64,000 bases of DNA from Terebella lapidaria (Eukaryota > Annelida > Polychaeta > Terebellida > Terebellidae), in the NCBI GenBank assembly GCA_949152475.1, contig OX424555.1, positions 63,035,977-63,099,976 of the forward strand, given 5' to 3'. Below, piece by piece: positions 43,861 to 55,937 of the stretch (its first letter is position 1; each line of letters opens with the position of its first letter). Position numbers and translations under genes: made by a program. The notes under the pieces were generated by a model that saw only the letters and a program-made list of their open reading frames with translations, made no database searches and had not been told where the DNA came from.

Positions 43861-46800
43861 ATGGAGCGACTCACTAACGCCTCCCAGATCATGGCTGCAA
43901 GTAGAAGCGGGGTCGCCGGCGATGACGTCATCACGCATGCCAGGTCGCTCCTCCACCCACATTGGCAAGGCTTCGAGCCATCACCTTACGTTTATCACGT
44001 CATTATCGGTTGCGTCCTGTGTGTCATCGGTTTGACGGCCATTGTCGGCAACCTGCTCACTATTGCCACCATCATACGGTCAGTGTCATACGGTCAGTAT
44101 TTACGTCATGCCAACGTAAATACAAAGGGTGTTGTTGTTTAACGCATTATCACATGTTTTGGGTGACGTGTAAGTACGTTTACCAATGATTAAGTTTCTC
44201 ATTTTGGTATTAATTTGCGACTATGAACACAATGAAAAACATGTATATAATACTGCATGTTGAATTTGATGTTGCACCTTTTCATTTGTAAAGGATTTTT
44301 TTGTTGGGTTTTTAGTTCCACTTTGAACACGTTCTTCGTTTTGTTTTCAATGTTTTGTTGTCCATTTACTTTGCGAAAATGACCAGGAGTGCCAAGAAAA
44401 AATTGCCAGGAAAATGCAAGGAATTAGCCATAATAGTAATTGTCCGGGTAACAAAATGGTGTAAAGATGAGATCATAATATGTAAAAATACAAAGACAAA
44501 ATACATTCTTCGTGTAACTAATTCGTCCTAAATATACCTGTTCACCAGCACACTGTCAAGGCGGATTTAAAGGTTTGGAAGGGGTGGGTGCGGAGCACCT
44601 ACATGTACTCTCCCAGAGTGTCCGAGCCAGGACTAAATATTTGAGGCTAAATATTTGTTTGGTGCTCTGTCGTACATTCTGCATTCAGTCTGAACACTTT
44701 ACTATTTTTATTAGACAACCGCGCTAACTGTAATTCTTTTTCATGAACTTTGAGACCGGAGAAGAAAATATGATTGAAATATAATTTTGATAGGAGACAT
44801 AAATTACTTTCGTACTGAATCTGAGCTTTAGAGACCCGAGTTATCAATAATTCCATGATGAGATGTGAGACTGAAGACAAAGTATGTAAGTTATTTTCAA
44901 ATGTAAAATAAAACATACAGTCGGGCGTGGGGTCTGAGGTCCGCCTAGGACCCCAGAAGCCAATGCTTTTCTTGCGTTTTTCTTTAGTACATTATGTACT
45001 CAATCTTAGCTTTAGAGAACTGGGCTCTCCATCAAATCATGACGAAATTTGAGACCAAAGAGAAATGATGTAGATTATTTTGAGATGTCAAACAAAGAAA
45101 TACTTTCAGAGATGGGGTCTGGGCCCGCCTAGATGGGGTCTGGACCCCAGAAGCCAAATTCTTCCTGGTGTTCTGTGGGACATTACATACCAAATCTGAC
45201 CAGTAGAGAAACGATGTGTCCACAATTCCATGATGAGACCTGAGACCGGAGTAAAATTTCAAATCGTTTGAGAATTTGTCTAACTGCCCAGCAAGATACA
45301 TTTTTGATTTTTGATTTTGAATCATTTATTAGAGTGACCAAGGCACACACAAATACAATAACAATATAACAATTCAATACATTTGATACCTCCAGCCACA
45401 CAGGGCTTATTAGTCACTATAAGAACACGTGTATATAGACATGGTGAAGATATAAGCACAACATTGAAAATAAATCACTACAAAAATATGATATTCTATT
45501 GATATATAAAATGGATTTACGATGTTCCAATGAATCACAGAGATATTTGGCTAAAAAAATTTGACATTTTTCAACAATATTTACGAACTTATCATGATCA
45601 TTATATTCCTCAAAATTTGGCAAACTATATATACATATATGTGTGTATCAATGGAATATGTAAGACATTAATATTTCCGGGCATGGGGTCTGGCGCCCGC
45701 ATAACAGGTACACATTTTTCATGTGTAATGAGATCACATTTCGTATTATCTGAAGATTATGATCACACGGTCGTTTCCCCTCCAGCAATATGATCACCAT
45801 TAGGCGTATTGTCCGATTATTCCTTTTAAGTGGGGTGGTCGTCTCTAGTGAATTTCCATCTGCAATTATGGCCATTCCTATTTAATTTCCTGATTTTCTC
45901 CCCCGCGCGCTTGGCTTAAAGACCTAGTAGCATGCCGATGAAAGTGTTTCTCATTTAGTCTATTATTAATAGTTTTCATTGGATTCGAACGAATTTTACA
46001 GATACAATCAATGGGTTTCGAGATATTGAGTCAAATCGGCATTCCTTCCGTAAATTGCCGAAGATCGTGTAGGTGGGAAATCGCATATATATGGTGACTT
46101 CTGTGTTAAGACGGCAATTTTGGTGAAAAAAAAAGTTATGGTTTAACACTATACATTCCACCGATAACCTCTTTTTAGCCGTTGGGCTAATTTTTACTTG
46201 AGGGTTCGTTAAACTTTGCCGTTTTCGCTTTCCCTCCTAGTATTCAATTCTCCAAAGGACGAGAAACAAAAGAAAAATCTCCACGTTATCAACTTTCATA
46301 ATCCATGATATCTGTCGGAGATTGTAGCAGTCTCTTACACTCGGGTCTGTACCGGTATAAATCTCCGGGCTATCGTCCCTCGATCTATACCAGATACACC
46401 TCCTCATCCGGAGGGTGATATACCTCAAACCAGAACAAACGATTATGCTTCGTGACCGTACATCATACCATGGTAAATGAAGACATAATCTTGTTGTTTG
46501 TTTCCAGGGTTGCTAGACTCCATACAGCGGTGAATGTGATGGTGATTAACTTGGCAGTTTGTGACCTTTTGATGGTGCTGACGGGGTTTCCGCTGTACAT
46601 TCATTCCAGCTTCAGGGGCCACTGGGCGTACTCGAGCAAAGGTAAAGCGACAAAGTCAATCCACATATCAATTTACTAAAACCAGAAACCCATAAGAGAG
46701 AGAGAGAGTTTCTGCTAAAACGTATTGCTGCCACATTTAAGAAAAAACTTACCTCGCTCAATAACTCGCCATTTAGGATTATGATACCAAAGTGCTTGAG

Positions 46801-49800
46801 CGAGATATTATATCGCTCGAGCGAATTGATAACTTGGCCCGGGTACATTTTAGCTTGTTTGTTGCATGATCAATAAGGATTAAAAATGTGCCAGAAGGAT
46901 TAAATGGTTTATGTTTTCACTGGACGAGTAGTATATTAACTGGAGAGCACAATCTCCGCGGGCTGAGATTGTTTCCACGTGTAGGTGGATATAGAATATA
47001 TAGTTTTTTTCCGAGAAAGGAAATTTGGGTTTTTCCGAGAAAATAGGCCTGTCTGCAAACATAAACTGGGTTCCCCCCAGATTATAAAAGGCTCCGTTGC
47101 GACAAAACAATAAGTAAGAAAAACAGAAAACCATTCCCCTCTTAAACGTATCCATGCAAAAATAAATGTGGAAACTGTCATTTGGAATGTTTTTGGTGAT
47201 TTTTAATCGCGTATTTAGACAATAAGGATCTGTTAGGAAAGCTGTTGGGGGGGGGGGGGTCATACTTTTATCAAGGATCGTCTATAATAGGATGTCCAAC
47301 TCTGCTCAATATGGACGTAAAAACCGTGATTACGTAAAAAGACCCCGAACCAACATGCCAAAACCAAACCAATTTTCCACTCAACACGTTGTCAACACAG
47401 GAGCCCCGGCCACTAATCCTCGATGAGCTCAGGACTGTCTTGGACTGCCATGAACAAAACATGGACATTTCCACCCAGGATTGCAAAATAGTCCTGGATC
47501 GTCTTGGATGACGCTATAGTGAATCGGATGTACCTGACTTTCTCGGTGGCTAGGACATTGATAGACAATCGCGGGTCATCACGGAACAGTATGAACCCAT
47601 CATGGAGCAAACACAGATTTGATTCAAGGCCGGAAAAGTACCAGTCCAGGATGGCCTGATTCATCAATGATATGTGGAAGAGTTATAATCTATCCGAGTT
47701 CGCTCTGGGGTCCAGTTAGTCCGTAAGGAAGATATAAGATTCATGGAATTTTTTCATTCCTCCAACAAATTTCAGAGTCAGTGAATGAACTGAATGACCT
47801 TCAACCCAGGTCTCGAGTGTTTCAAGAGGGCTTGGAAACGTGGGGTTTGTAGTGAAAAACAAAAAGATTATTCTGGGGAACGTGTTAGACATATGTGTCA
47901 AGGGGGTGGGGGTTTTGGGGTTGACTCTTGCCCTCAACATCCAATCAGAGGCTGTCAATACCATACCGATATAATATGCACACAAATAATAATTGAATCA
48001 GTTGTAATGGCAGTCACACGCGAAGCAATGGACATGGTGGACACGCGACGACCACAAACCACAACACTTAGAAAAAAAAATTTAAAAAAAAAAAAAAAAA
48101 AAATACAATAGCGACAAACGTTATTGTTTTAATAGGAATGTGAATGAAGTGTTAAAACAGCATTCAAGTATCAACAGCATTCATATATTATGATACTGGC
48201 TCCTTATAATTGTCATCATTTGTGTATTATGGCCTTGTATTTGTACATGGGGATTGGGGATCACACTTTCATTTTTGATCTTGGTGGGGGGGGGGGGGGG
48301 GGGTGGTCATACAGTGTTTCCCGATATCGGTGGCCGGGGGGTTAGGGGCATGGGTCAAACTTTGAAAACTCATTTCTCGGAAAGTCCATCCACCCCCCCC
48401 CCCCCCCCCACCCGATAAAAAATGACTGGCCCCTAATATACCTCACAACTCTGAAATCCATTGCTTCAAGAGCGACCAGTCCTATATTCACTCTCTCATA
48501 GAGGCTGTTAATATTATTACATTGTTACATGACAAATATTACTAGGAAATTCGATCCGTAGGGACAATTATTCTCAGTGGTATGAAGCCGCTGGACCTAT
48601 TCCCTCCGGAAAACATGCCCATATCTATAACAATCAAAATGTATGTCCGGGAATTATTTTCTCGGTAATCATGTCCACGGGGACTACACATCCCTATGGC
48701 AGTACCACAAAATACGTGGGATTTTTCATTTACACCTGCACACATGGCTTAGGAGACTGGGACATATTATTTGGCAAACGAATACTGAATTTCCACTCGG
48801 AAATACTGAATTTCCATAGAATGGAAATAACTGTTACGTGTGTGTCGCATAACAGGTTACGTGGGTAATCAAGAGAGGTTTTCCCCCAGGAGTATCATTC
48901 AATACCTCGCTTGAATACACCGTAATACCATGAATGATAAAGTACGGATCTCCTAAACCGCCAACCTTTTGTTGGGTAAATATATCGCTTTAGATAAGAG
49001 TATGATCGTAAGGGATTTAATCACTTTCTTGTAATATCTCGTTTGATGAGTTGGATAGAGTTATGTTTCGTTCGTGTGTGGCAGCACTACTCTTTCCACC
49101 TCTATGTCATGATGAACATTAATATTTTTACAGCTGATGAAGTACACTGTCATAGTGGTTGGTATAGATGTACATAACATGCATTTACACCCTACCAAAT
49201 GGCATGAGGACCTGACCAACATGACCTGACCCCTAAACGAAAGAACTAGTCGGTCAACGCTCTATGCCATTTTGCATGATGTTTATACATGTATTTTCAT
49301 TTCAGACTGAATGTAGATTTATCAGCATTATTGATAAGCATTGTATTTGTATACTCTCAATGCTAATGTCTACTAACTTTTTCCATTCGACCATAGCATG
49401 CGAGATTTATGGATTCCTCGGTGGTACGTTCGGACTGTTGTCCATCAACACGCTTGCGGTCATTGCCCTGGACAGGTACAGAGTGATTGTTCCTGGGCGC
49501 TTTGGCAACCACCGGGCCAGCATTCGGAAGTCCTGCTACGCGGTGGCATTTGTCTGGATATACTCGCTCGGCTGGGCCTGTCCACCTCTCTTCGGATGGA
49601 ACAGGTACATATGGGAAGGACTTGGAACGACTTGCTCATTCGACTACCTCACACACTCTCCCCTTTTCTCGTCATTTGTCTGGAGCATGTTCGTCGGCGG
49701 CTTCGTTGTGCCAATGTGCATCGTGATATACTGTTACATCGCTATTTTCGCGACGGTATCGAAAATGAAGAACAATATTTGCAAGTTCTCTGAGAGCAAA

Positions 49801-50331
49801 GACTGTCGATCAGCTAAGCGACTCGCGAAGCGGAGCAGGACATCCAAAGTGAGAACCGCTCGATGTATTCTGTGGTGTGTTCTGTTCTACTGTCTATCGT
49901 GGACACCGTATGCAATACTCTCTCTCGCGGGAGAACTAACGGATGGGTCCATGATCACTCCAGCGTTCTCCGTCCTATGTGGGCTCCTCGCTAAGGCTAG
50001 CACGGTGTACAACCCTATCATCTACTCGCTCACTCATCCCAGGTTCAGAGAGGCAGCTCGAATCATGCTGCGGTGTCACGGATCCAAGCCTGGATTATCG
50101 GATATTCTCAAGTTGGAACAAGCCGCTCAGGACCAGAGGTTGAGGTCTATGGGTACTTATCAGAAAACACAACACGGAGACAAAGAAAGCTCTGGCAGTG
50201 AGAATCAAGAGTTGTGGGTTATAGCAGTGAGCAAACAACGTCGTTCAATCACAGCGTATATCATGAAAACACAAAACGATAAGAATGACGGTACACATGT
50301 GGGTGTAGCGCAAGACATGTGTCAAGTATAG
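43861..50331 (+). CDS. Rhabdomeric (melanopsin-like) opsin, retinal-binding GPCR
   Basis: Coding exons 43861-44078, 46508-46641 and 49397-50331 join in phase to 428 aa. A spliced 5' UTR is implied by the acceptor ending at 43773. The N-terminus has sequon NAS (residue 6) and LHPHW, as in Gq-coupled opsins. Seven helices follow. TM2 has LAVCD (Asp92). Cys119 in TM3 pairs with Cys197. Tyr122 occupies the vertebrate counterion site 113, and Glu191 matches site 181. DRY is at 143-145. TM6 has SWTPY. Lys317 in LLAKAST is the retinal Schiff-base lysine, followed by NPIIY (323-327) and SLTHPRFR, close to the r-opsin HPK(Y/F)R motif. The basic third inner loop fits Gq coupling. A tail of about 90 residues ends at TAG. 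From TM3 onward it is one uninterrupted exon. The exact subfamily (melanopsin or a non-canonical r-opsin) is uncertain. Confidence 0.93.
44565..45200. repeat. Tandem units distantly related to the nested element at 26022
   Basis: It starts CAAGGCGGATTTAAAGG, like the CAAGGGCGGATCCAGG start at 26022. About three units of roughly 180 bp follow, each with TGGGGTCTG(A/G), ACCCCAGAAGCCAA and a GAGACC-GAG block. It lies in opsin intron 1. Confidence 0.6.
45296..45425 (-). mobile_element. 3' end of a non-LTR retroposon (AAATC tail)
   Basis: Read on the minus strand it ends GGTCACTCTAATAAATGATT and then a tail of AAATC-type repeats, with AATAAA just before. This looks like the 3' end of a 5'-truncated LINE or SINE. 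Nothing of the protein-coding part is recognisable. Confidence 0.5.
45426..46507. other. Opsin intron 1, nothing further recognised
   Basis: AT-rich. One more GGCATGGGGTCTGG word at about 45681 is a stray piece of the 44565 repeat. Confidence 0.35.
46642..49396. other. Opsin intron 2
   Basis: It holds a minus-strand open frame at 47413-47667 (84 codons, somewhat protein-like, unrecognised), homopolymer G and C runs, and A-rich runs near 48070-48105. No other gene is supported. Confidence 0.35.
48286..48409. repeat. Inverted pair of G18 and C17 runs
   Basis: G18 (48286-48303) and C17 (48393-48409) face each other 90 bp apart. A third G run (47247-47259) is followed by TCATAC, as the first is (GGTCATAC), so the runs may come from one repeat family. 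Confidence 0.7.
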
Positions 50332-51156
50332 TACGTGTATATATCCGTGGAGTTTTCATCATGTAAAATGATATTCTTACGTACGTATTACTTGAGGTAA
50401 CCAAGACTTAGTATTCAACAAGTGTTATTTGGAGCCGCTCAGATTGGATGATGTGTATGAGTGTAAACTAAGTGGTTATCGTTTATACAGTTGAAATTGT
50501 GAAAATCGCTAATTTTGTTACATTTGAGTGAGTCGTTGGGGTTTCATTATGTGTACACTATATGTGAGTTATTCTCATCACTGGTAACTTTGCCATGTGC
50601 CCCATATTTTGTAACATCATTTAATTGTACGTGTATTTGTTTTGAGTAGGCCTATGATATCCACAGACCTTGCCTGCTATGGAAAGACTTTATCATGAAG
50701 TGACATAATTAGACAATCAGACGTTGGTGTACCACAAATCCGTTCCACTGGTAAAACCCATTCTTGGAAGAAGTGCGTGCAATGACCTACACGTATATCA
50801 CCAAATACGTCAAGAGTCTGATAATGGCAACAACAACAACAAAAAACCTTCAAGAAGGGTCTTATTTCTGGATAGACTGGATACCGATTCCTATACATGT
50901 ACTTTGCAGGCCTGTTCATGCCTTTTGTTTGATGTATCTGGATCAAGATCAGACTCGGCCACATTCGTTCCAACTTTTGGTTTGCGTGATGAAATCTCTC
51001 CAAAAACCTTCGGAATTATTCGTAATGCATATTTATCCAACAAATTCCCAATAAATCCCCCGATAGCGATGTGAACCAGGGAAATATTTGGAATGGTTAT
51101 GGATAAGTGCATGCTATGACAAAATATGATAGGATATGTTAATGTCAAATGTGTCA

Positions 51157-51179
51157 AATAAAGTTATATGTCGAATAAA
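51157..51179 (+). promoter_or_regulatory. Two poly(A) signals downstream of the opsin
   Basis: AATAAA at 51157-51162 and 51174-51179, about 830 nt after the stop. They are the first close pair after the coding end. Confidence 0.55.
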
Positions 51180-51774
51180 GTTAACATTTACATGTTAACC
51201 AGAAGATTTCAGGACATTTTAATGACCTTTTTGGTACTTTTTTAAATAATGTACATAAATTTAGATTTAGATGTAAATTCCTATTTACATGTAGGTCATT
51301 GAATGCAGCGAAAAAAACGAATGCACTCACAATTGAGATTGATGCTGTTTTTTGTATCGAATTCAGTGGTTTGTTGATAAATCTGCATTCAATAAATATT
51401 TACTTGTCGGAATCTATGATTTCGGCAAGAATGCGTCATTTGCCAATATGACGTCAAACGCGATTTTGACTCAAATTGTAAGCGTTTCGTGTATCAGAGA
51501 TATATATGCAAAATTAATCAGTTTATTGCAGATTTGATACATGGAATGGATGCGATGTCGAACTGGCCTTTCATGCTCCGTGTCAATTTTAGCTCGATCA
51601 GATTTGACGTAGTTGACGTTTTTATGGCAACAGAATCAATCCCAATAAAAGTGAAATTGCATATTTGAAGATTAAATCTATATTGGTCATATCGTGAATA
51701 AGATGAGTAAACACCTAATAGTGGACTACCTTATGAGCACAGAGAAGTTTCAAGGTCGAGTATCAAAGGTCAAT
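51180..51774. other. Spacer, nothing recognised
   Basis: AT-rich, no gene or repeat pair seen. Confidence 0.3.
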
Positions 51775-51960
51775 ATTTACTTATATATATACCGACTTAT
51801 ATCCCGATGACCTATTGTCATGACGTTGCGTCCGTTGTCGTCGTCGTTTGTCCACATTTTTATTTTTAAAGTTTCTGGATGAAACTTTGCAATTATCAGT
51901 ATCGTTTAGTTTTGTTGTTTATTTTTTTACCAACATCGCTAGCCGCGAAGCGGCTAGGCG
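51775..51960. repeat. Family B fragment (GGACGAC end), reverse orientation
   Basis: CGATGACCTATTG, then GTTGCGTCCGTTGTCGTCGT and TTTGTCCACATTTTT is the inverse of the end of the array element at 21470-21530. Confidence 0.65.
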
Positions 51961-52029
51961 CCATGTTTGGTAGTGTATTCACAAATCCATGGAGCCATGG
52001 AGGACCCAAATATGGCGCAGCCAATACTG

Positions 52030-52500
52030 CATTTTGGCTGCAGCCGTCTGGATAGTTGTGTAGGTTAGGGGGGTTTGGGGGGTTTACCCCCCAATCTACG
52101 ACCCATATTCACCTAAATTTTTGTAGTGTGATTCATACACTTACTTTTGGTTGCGATAAAATGGTCGCAACAGCTCATTCAGTTTATTTTTCAATATGTC
52201 TTTCAATGCAATGTCGCTTTTGCATTGCTATAACTGTATTGTGCACCGTATTGAATGACGTCATCTTTATGCGTATATAGCTTTTGCGTAGGAACCAATC
52301 ATATCGCGTCATTGCACCACGCCCCTAGCAACAAGAAAGGTCAAGGTAGATCTAGTCGCGTGCGTCACTTGGCGCTAGTTTTGTTTTGATTTCAGAAGCG
52401 TGTGATTTTCCAGCTCTGTTTGTTAAGATTATGGTAGAAAATTGAAGGTAAGTGAAAGATCTCGATAAAGTTTTCTAGTTTAGGGGGTTTGGGGGCTTTA
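52030..52500 (+). promoter_or_regulatory. Possible promoter and untranslated first exon
   Basis: A less AT-rich stretch with CCAATCA (about 52294), GCCCCTAGCAAC and TGCGTCA words, then a donor-like GAAG followed by GTAAGT at about 52448. It is bracketed by two copies of GGGGGTTTGGGG(G)(G)TTTACCCCC (about 52064 and 52481). No coding exon downstream can be tied to it, so a non-coding transcript or a chance pattern is possible. Confidence 0.25.
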
Positions 52501-54739
52501 CCCCCAATGTATGAAACATGATGATGCTAGAATACATCACTCGTGCCGTGGTTACGTTGCCAGCCCAGCCTCACTCAGTCTCAGGTTCAATGAGTGCAAA
52601 ACGTCGCACGTGCTCTCTGCCACATTCGAGGCGGATCTAGATGCAACGGCGGATCTCAGTTATGAAGAGATATTTATTTTATCGACTTTGCAACTGTATA
52701 CAGTATATATCTATGCTAGCTGTGAACATCACAATCACACTTGGAATCATTTTGTCATTTCAGCATTTGCCACAAACCAAAGCCAAGGCAAAGCATGACT
52801 GCAAGATCAACTTCAACTTGCATACCAGATACTAGTATACTACAGACAGTAAGCTTACAGCTCTGGCAGAGCCTCTGCGTCGCTCAGGCTGCGGCTACAC
52901 TACAGACAGGCTGAGACACTCAGACAGCCAGTCAGGCGAGTCAGCACACAGCAACAACCAAATATCTGAGCCTGAAAGAAACTGTACTAGTGCGTAGTGC
53001 AGAGCAGCCACCTGCAAGGATCAAGAATAACAGTACGTATATTATATGTGTCTATAATTTACTGTACAACTGGAATAGTGTGCAAATACCGTGCTGTCAT
53101 CATCTGTCAGATATTCTACAGATCCCAAAAATACCGGTTCTGACTGTCAACGTAATAATGGCACAAAACTGAATACTGTGAATAGTTTACTCAACAACTT
53201 AATCTCACATGTAATTTCAGGTTTCAGTTCTACATGTCAACATGAATGATATGTCATAGAAGGAAACACATCTACTGATAAACCCCACCGAAGGGAAGAT
53301 GAGAGGCCAAGACCAACCAAATCAAACTTCATCAAGTGGCTAATAGATCTATAATAAATAATGCAAATTACAGGCACTATTGACCATGATTTATTATATG
53401 TCAATGAAAATTGTTACGCACTCCGAAATGTCTCAATATGTACGTTAATGTGCAAAACTACAAGATATGGCTTGAATAGTGTCAGTCATGAAGGAACATG
53501 GCAATGTTTACCTCAAAATATAAAAAGTGCTAAAAAAATCTCCAGGCATTTAAACATAAGCTGTCTGGATGGTCAGGACCAATAAATAGTTGTAATGTTT
53601 GCGTATTATCATGAAATATGTACAATATATGAAATAACTGACAATGGTATGATAATGATAATTTGTTTTTGTTGCCCAATGTTCATCAGCATTTGTATAT
53701 GTCACCTCATCATCTATGATTCATTATCGGTCAATAACCTTGTGGCTAGTGTTTATTATTTCATGCTATACCGATGTAAAATAATGTTCATCTATATGAT
53801 TATTGATCATCATAGCTTGATCATGACATTTTGTCAAAAGTTCATGTATAGTGTGCGCAACATACTATCTAGTGGTAGAAGGAGTAGCGATTTTCGTAAC
53901 CGGTTAACCGTTAGACCGTACCCGCTTCGTAAAAAAATCACCATTGCATCGGCATATTGGTCATAATGAAACGGTCGGTTCCAAACTTGAGGATTGTCTC
54001 GTTTACCGTATGTACTATCCACCATTATTTGCATTTGAGAAACTCATAGAGTATTAATATATATGTGATGAAAGTTTCGTACAGGCTGGATGGCAATGAA
54101 TAACAAAATTGTACAGTAGTAAATGTTACTATATGGGATTTTAATCATGACCCATTGTTATTGGAAAATCCTGGTCACAGTCAGGCATTACAGTAAACAT
54201 AGTACTCCTACTAATGTTCTGTTTCCATGTTGTTGGTTACCAACATGGTATCACTTTGGTACAACAGATCAAATGTCAATGTATGCATGAACTGCTAGGA
54301 AGTGGCAAATAAATGTGTAATACCATGTCTAGATTGTTGCTGCATTTGAATATACACATATATGTTTTGAATGAATTTAGAACACCATAATAGGGTTATC
54401 TGAATTTCTAGATATGTCATCGGTATAAATAAGCTGACTTCTATTTGTGGTGGATTTCCTGGTAATACTAGTATTGAAATGCAAAACTAAATTTAGTGTA
54501 TAATATAGAGCAAAGAAAAAATTGGCCACAATTTTGAACAAATTCGTGAAGTTTCCGGCAACGTATATTCCGTGTAGAGAGGATAGTGATATATGCAGGT
54601 AAATAGGAAGTGCCTAAACCAACATAGAATCTTTTTTTTTCACCAGGCGATGTTGGTTTTTGGGCAGCTATGATGCATTTTCTTGTTTTCATTTTCACTT
54701 TTTTTCCTTACGAAAACTGCCAATTAAGTCACTATCTGG
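52501..54739. other. Spacer, nothing firmly recognised
   Basis: It holds several short open frames without motifs and donor or acceptor-like words (about 53030 and 53220) that could belong to a non-coding RNA. No protein family is seen. Confidence 0.3.
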
Positions 54740-55435
54740 TTTGATTCATTTCCGTCCGTCGTCGTCGGTGTCATCGTCGGTGTAGTCGTCCGCATTTTCT
54801 GTTAACATTTTTTTTTTAATCTTTTTTTTTTTCGGGCTGATGAATATGGCCATAAATTTGTGTGAATATGTGTTGGGTCAATACCCCCAGATGTTTTTAT
54901 TACTATTTTTTTTATTTATTGAATGTTTATGCAGTTTTGGCGGCCATTTTTATGCCGAAATGGCTGTTTTTGCATGTTCTTCAACTTTAAAAATTATTTT
55001 CTCAAAAACTGTCTGATCAATCGCAGTTTTGAGATTATAGTTTCACAATGTTCCCCTCATGTATCATTATAATATGCATAAGTTTTGATGTGGTCATATG
55101 AGAAATGAGTTGTGCTGAATTTTCTCGTGAATATGACCTTTGGCCTCGTTTTCGGGATCAGAGCACAGAATGGCCGGTGTCTCGTTTGTCATCGACTTAC
55201 AGTTTGGGAGTCGATTGTGGGCATGCTGGAAATGATATATGCTGAGTGTTCTTGAGACCTTGAGTGTGATCTTTGACCCCATTTTCATGGTCAGAGCTCA
55301 GGATGGCGCTCTTAACAGCTTAGAAATCAATTGTGGACATGTGGGAGATGGTGTATGCTGAATATTCTTGTGACCTTGAAGTTAACTGACCATCGGTCCG
55401 ATCACCTATTGGCTAGCCGGTAAGCTACATGGTCC
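54740..55435. repeat. Family B element, copy 2 (reverse orientation)
   Basis: It begins with CCGTCGTCGTCGGTG, then holds about three worn array units (GACCTTTGGCCTCGTTTTC, CAATTGTGGACATG, ATGCTGAATATTCTTGTGAC) and ends GACCATCGGTCCGATCACCT, then ATTGG. It matches the array at 19605-21535 read the other way, with units reshuffled. Confidence 0.7.
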
Positions 55436-55779
55436 CTTGGGCCTATGTTTTACAGAATGGGAGGCATTTAGATATATCTTTTTATATGCCTTTTTGAGTC
55501 TATATATTGGCATATTATTACATTTTCGTTCCCAAACCTGGTAGTAGCAATAGATTATAGTGCCCCTCCCCCGTCTCCTGATCTTAGCCCGAGCGACAGA
55601 ATTCACCTCTCCCGTCCTGTGTTACTTATGCATCACTTGTATTTCAGAAGTTCAAAATGGATAATTTTTCAGTTGTATTTGTAAATTTTATTTATAGGAT
55701 TTAATCAATAGATTAATATATGAATATATAGGTTGAGTAATATTGAGAAATACCAGTTACTAAGTTTTGTATTAAATAT

Positions 55780-55937
55780 ATCTTGTGCACATTACAGGCC
55801 AGAAGGAAGACAGTACCATTTTGTACTATTTTTGGTCTGCCCAATAGTTTGTCATCTCCAACTTATGTATATGCTATTTGTGTAAAAATTTATTGTCAAA
55901 GTTGGGAAAATAAAGTCATTCATTCATTCATTCATTT
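55780..55937 (+). mobile_element. 3' end of a CR1/L2-like LINE (ATTC tail)
   Basis: A short 3' UTR ends AAAATAAAGT and then about five CATT units (55917-55936). Tandem tails of this sort are typical of CR1 and L2-type LINEs. The copy is heavily 5'-truncated; no RT sequence remains. Confidence 0.6.

Noticed and set aside
44079-44142. Continuation of opsin exon 1 frame beyond 44078
   Set aside because: The GTCAGT donor at 44079 joins in phase with 46508 to restore the TM1-TM2 loop; the read-on residues do not resemble an opsin.
49264-49396. Extension of the opsin exon 3 frame upstream of 49397
   Set aside because: The stretch is intronic: it lacks opsin similarity and ends in an acceptor from which the next bases join exactly in phase with exon 2.
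50677-51003. 108-codon minus-strand frame
   Set aside because: It lies antisense to the presumed opsin 3' UTR and has no recognisable domain.
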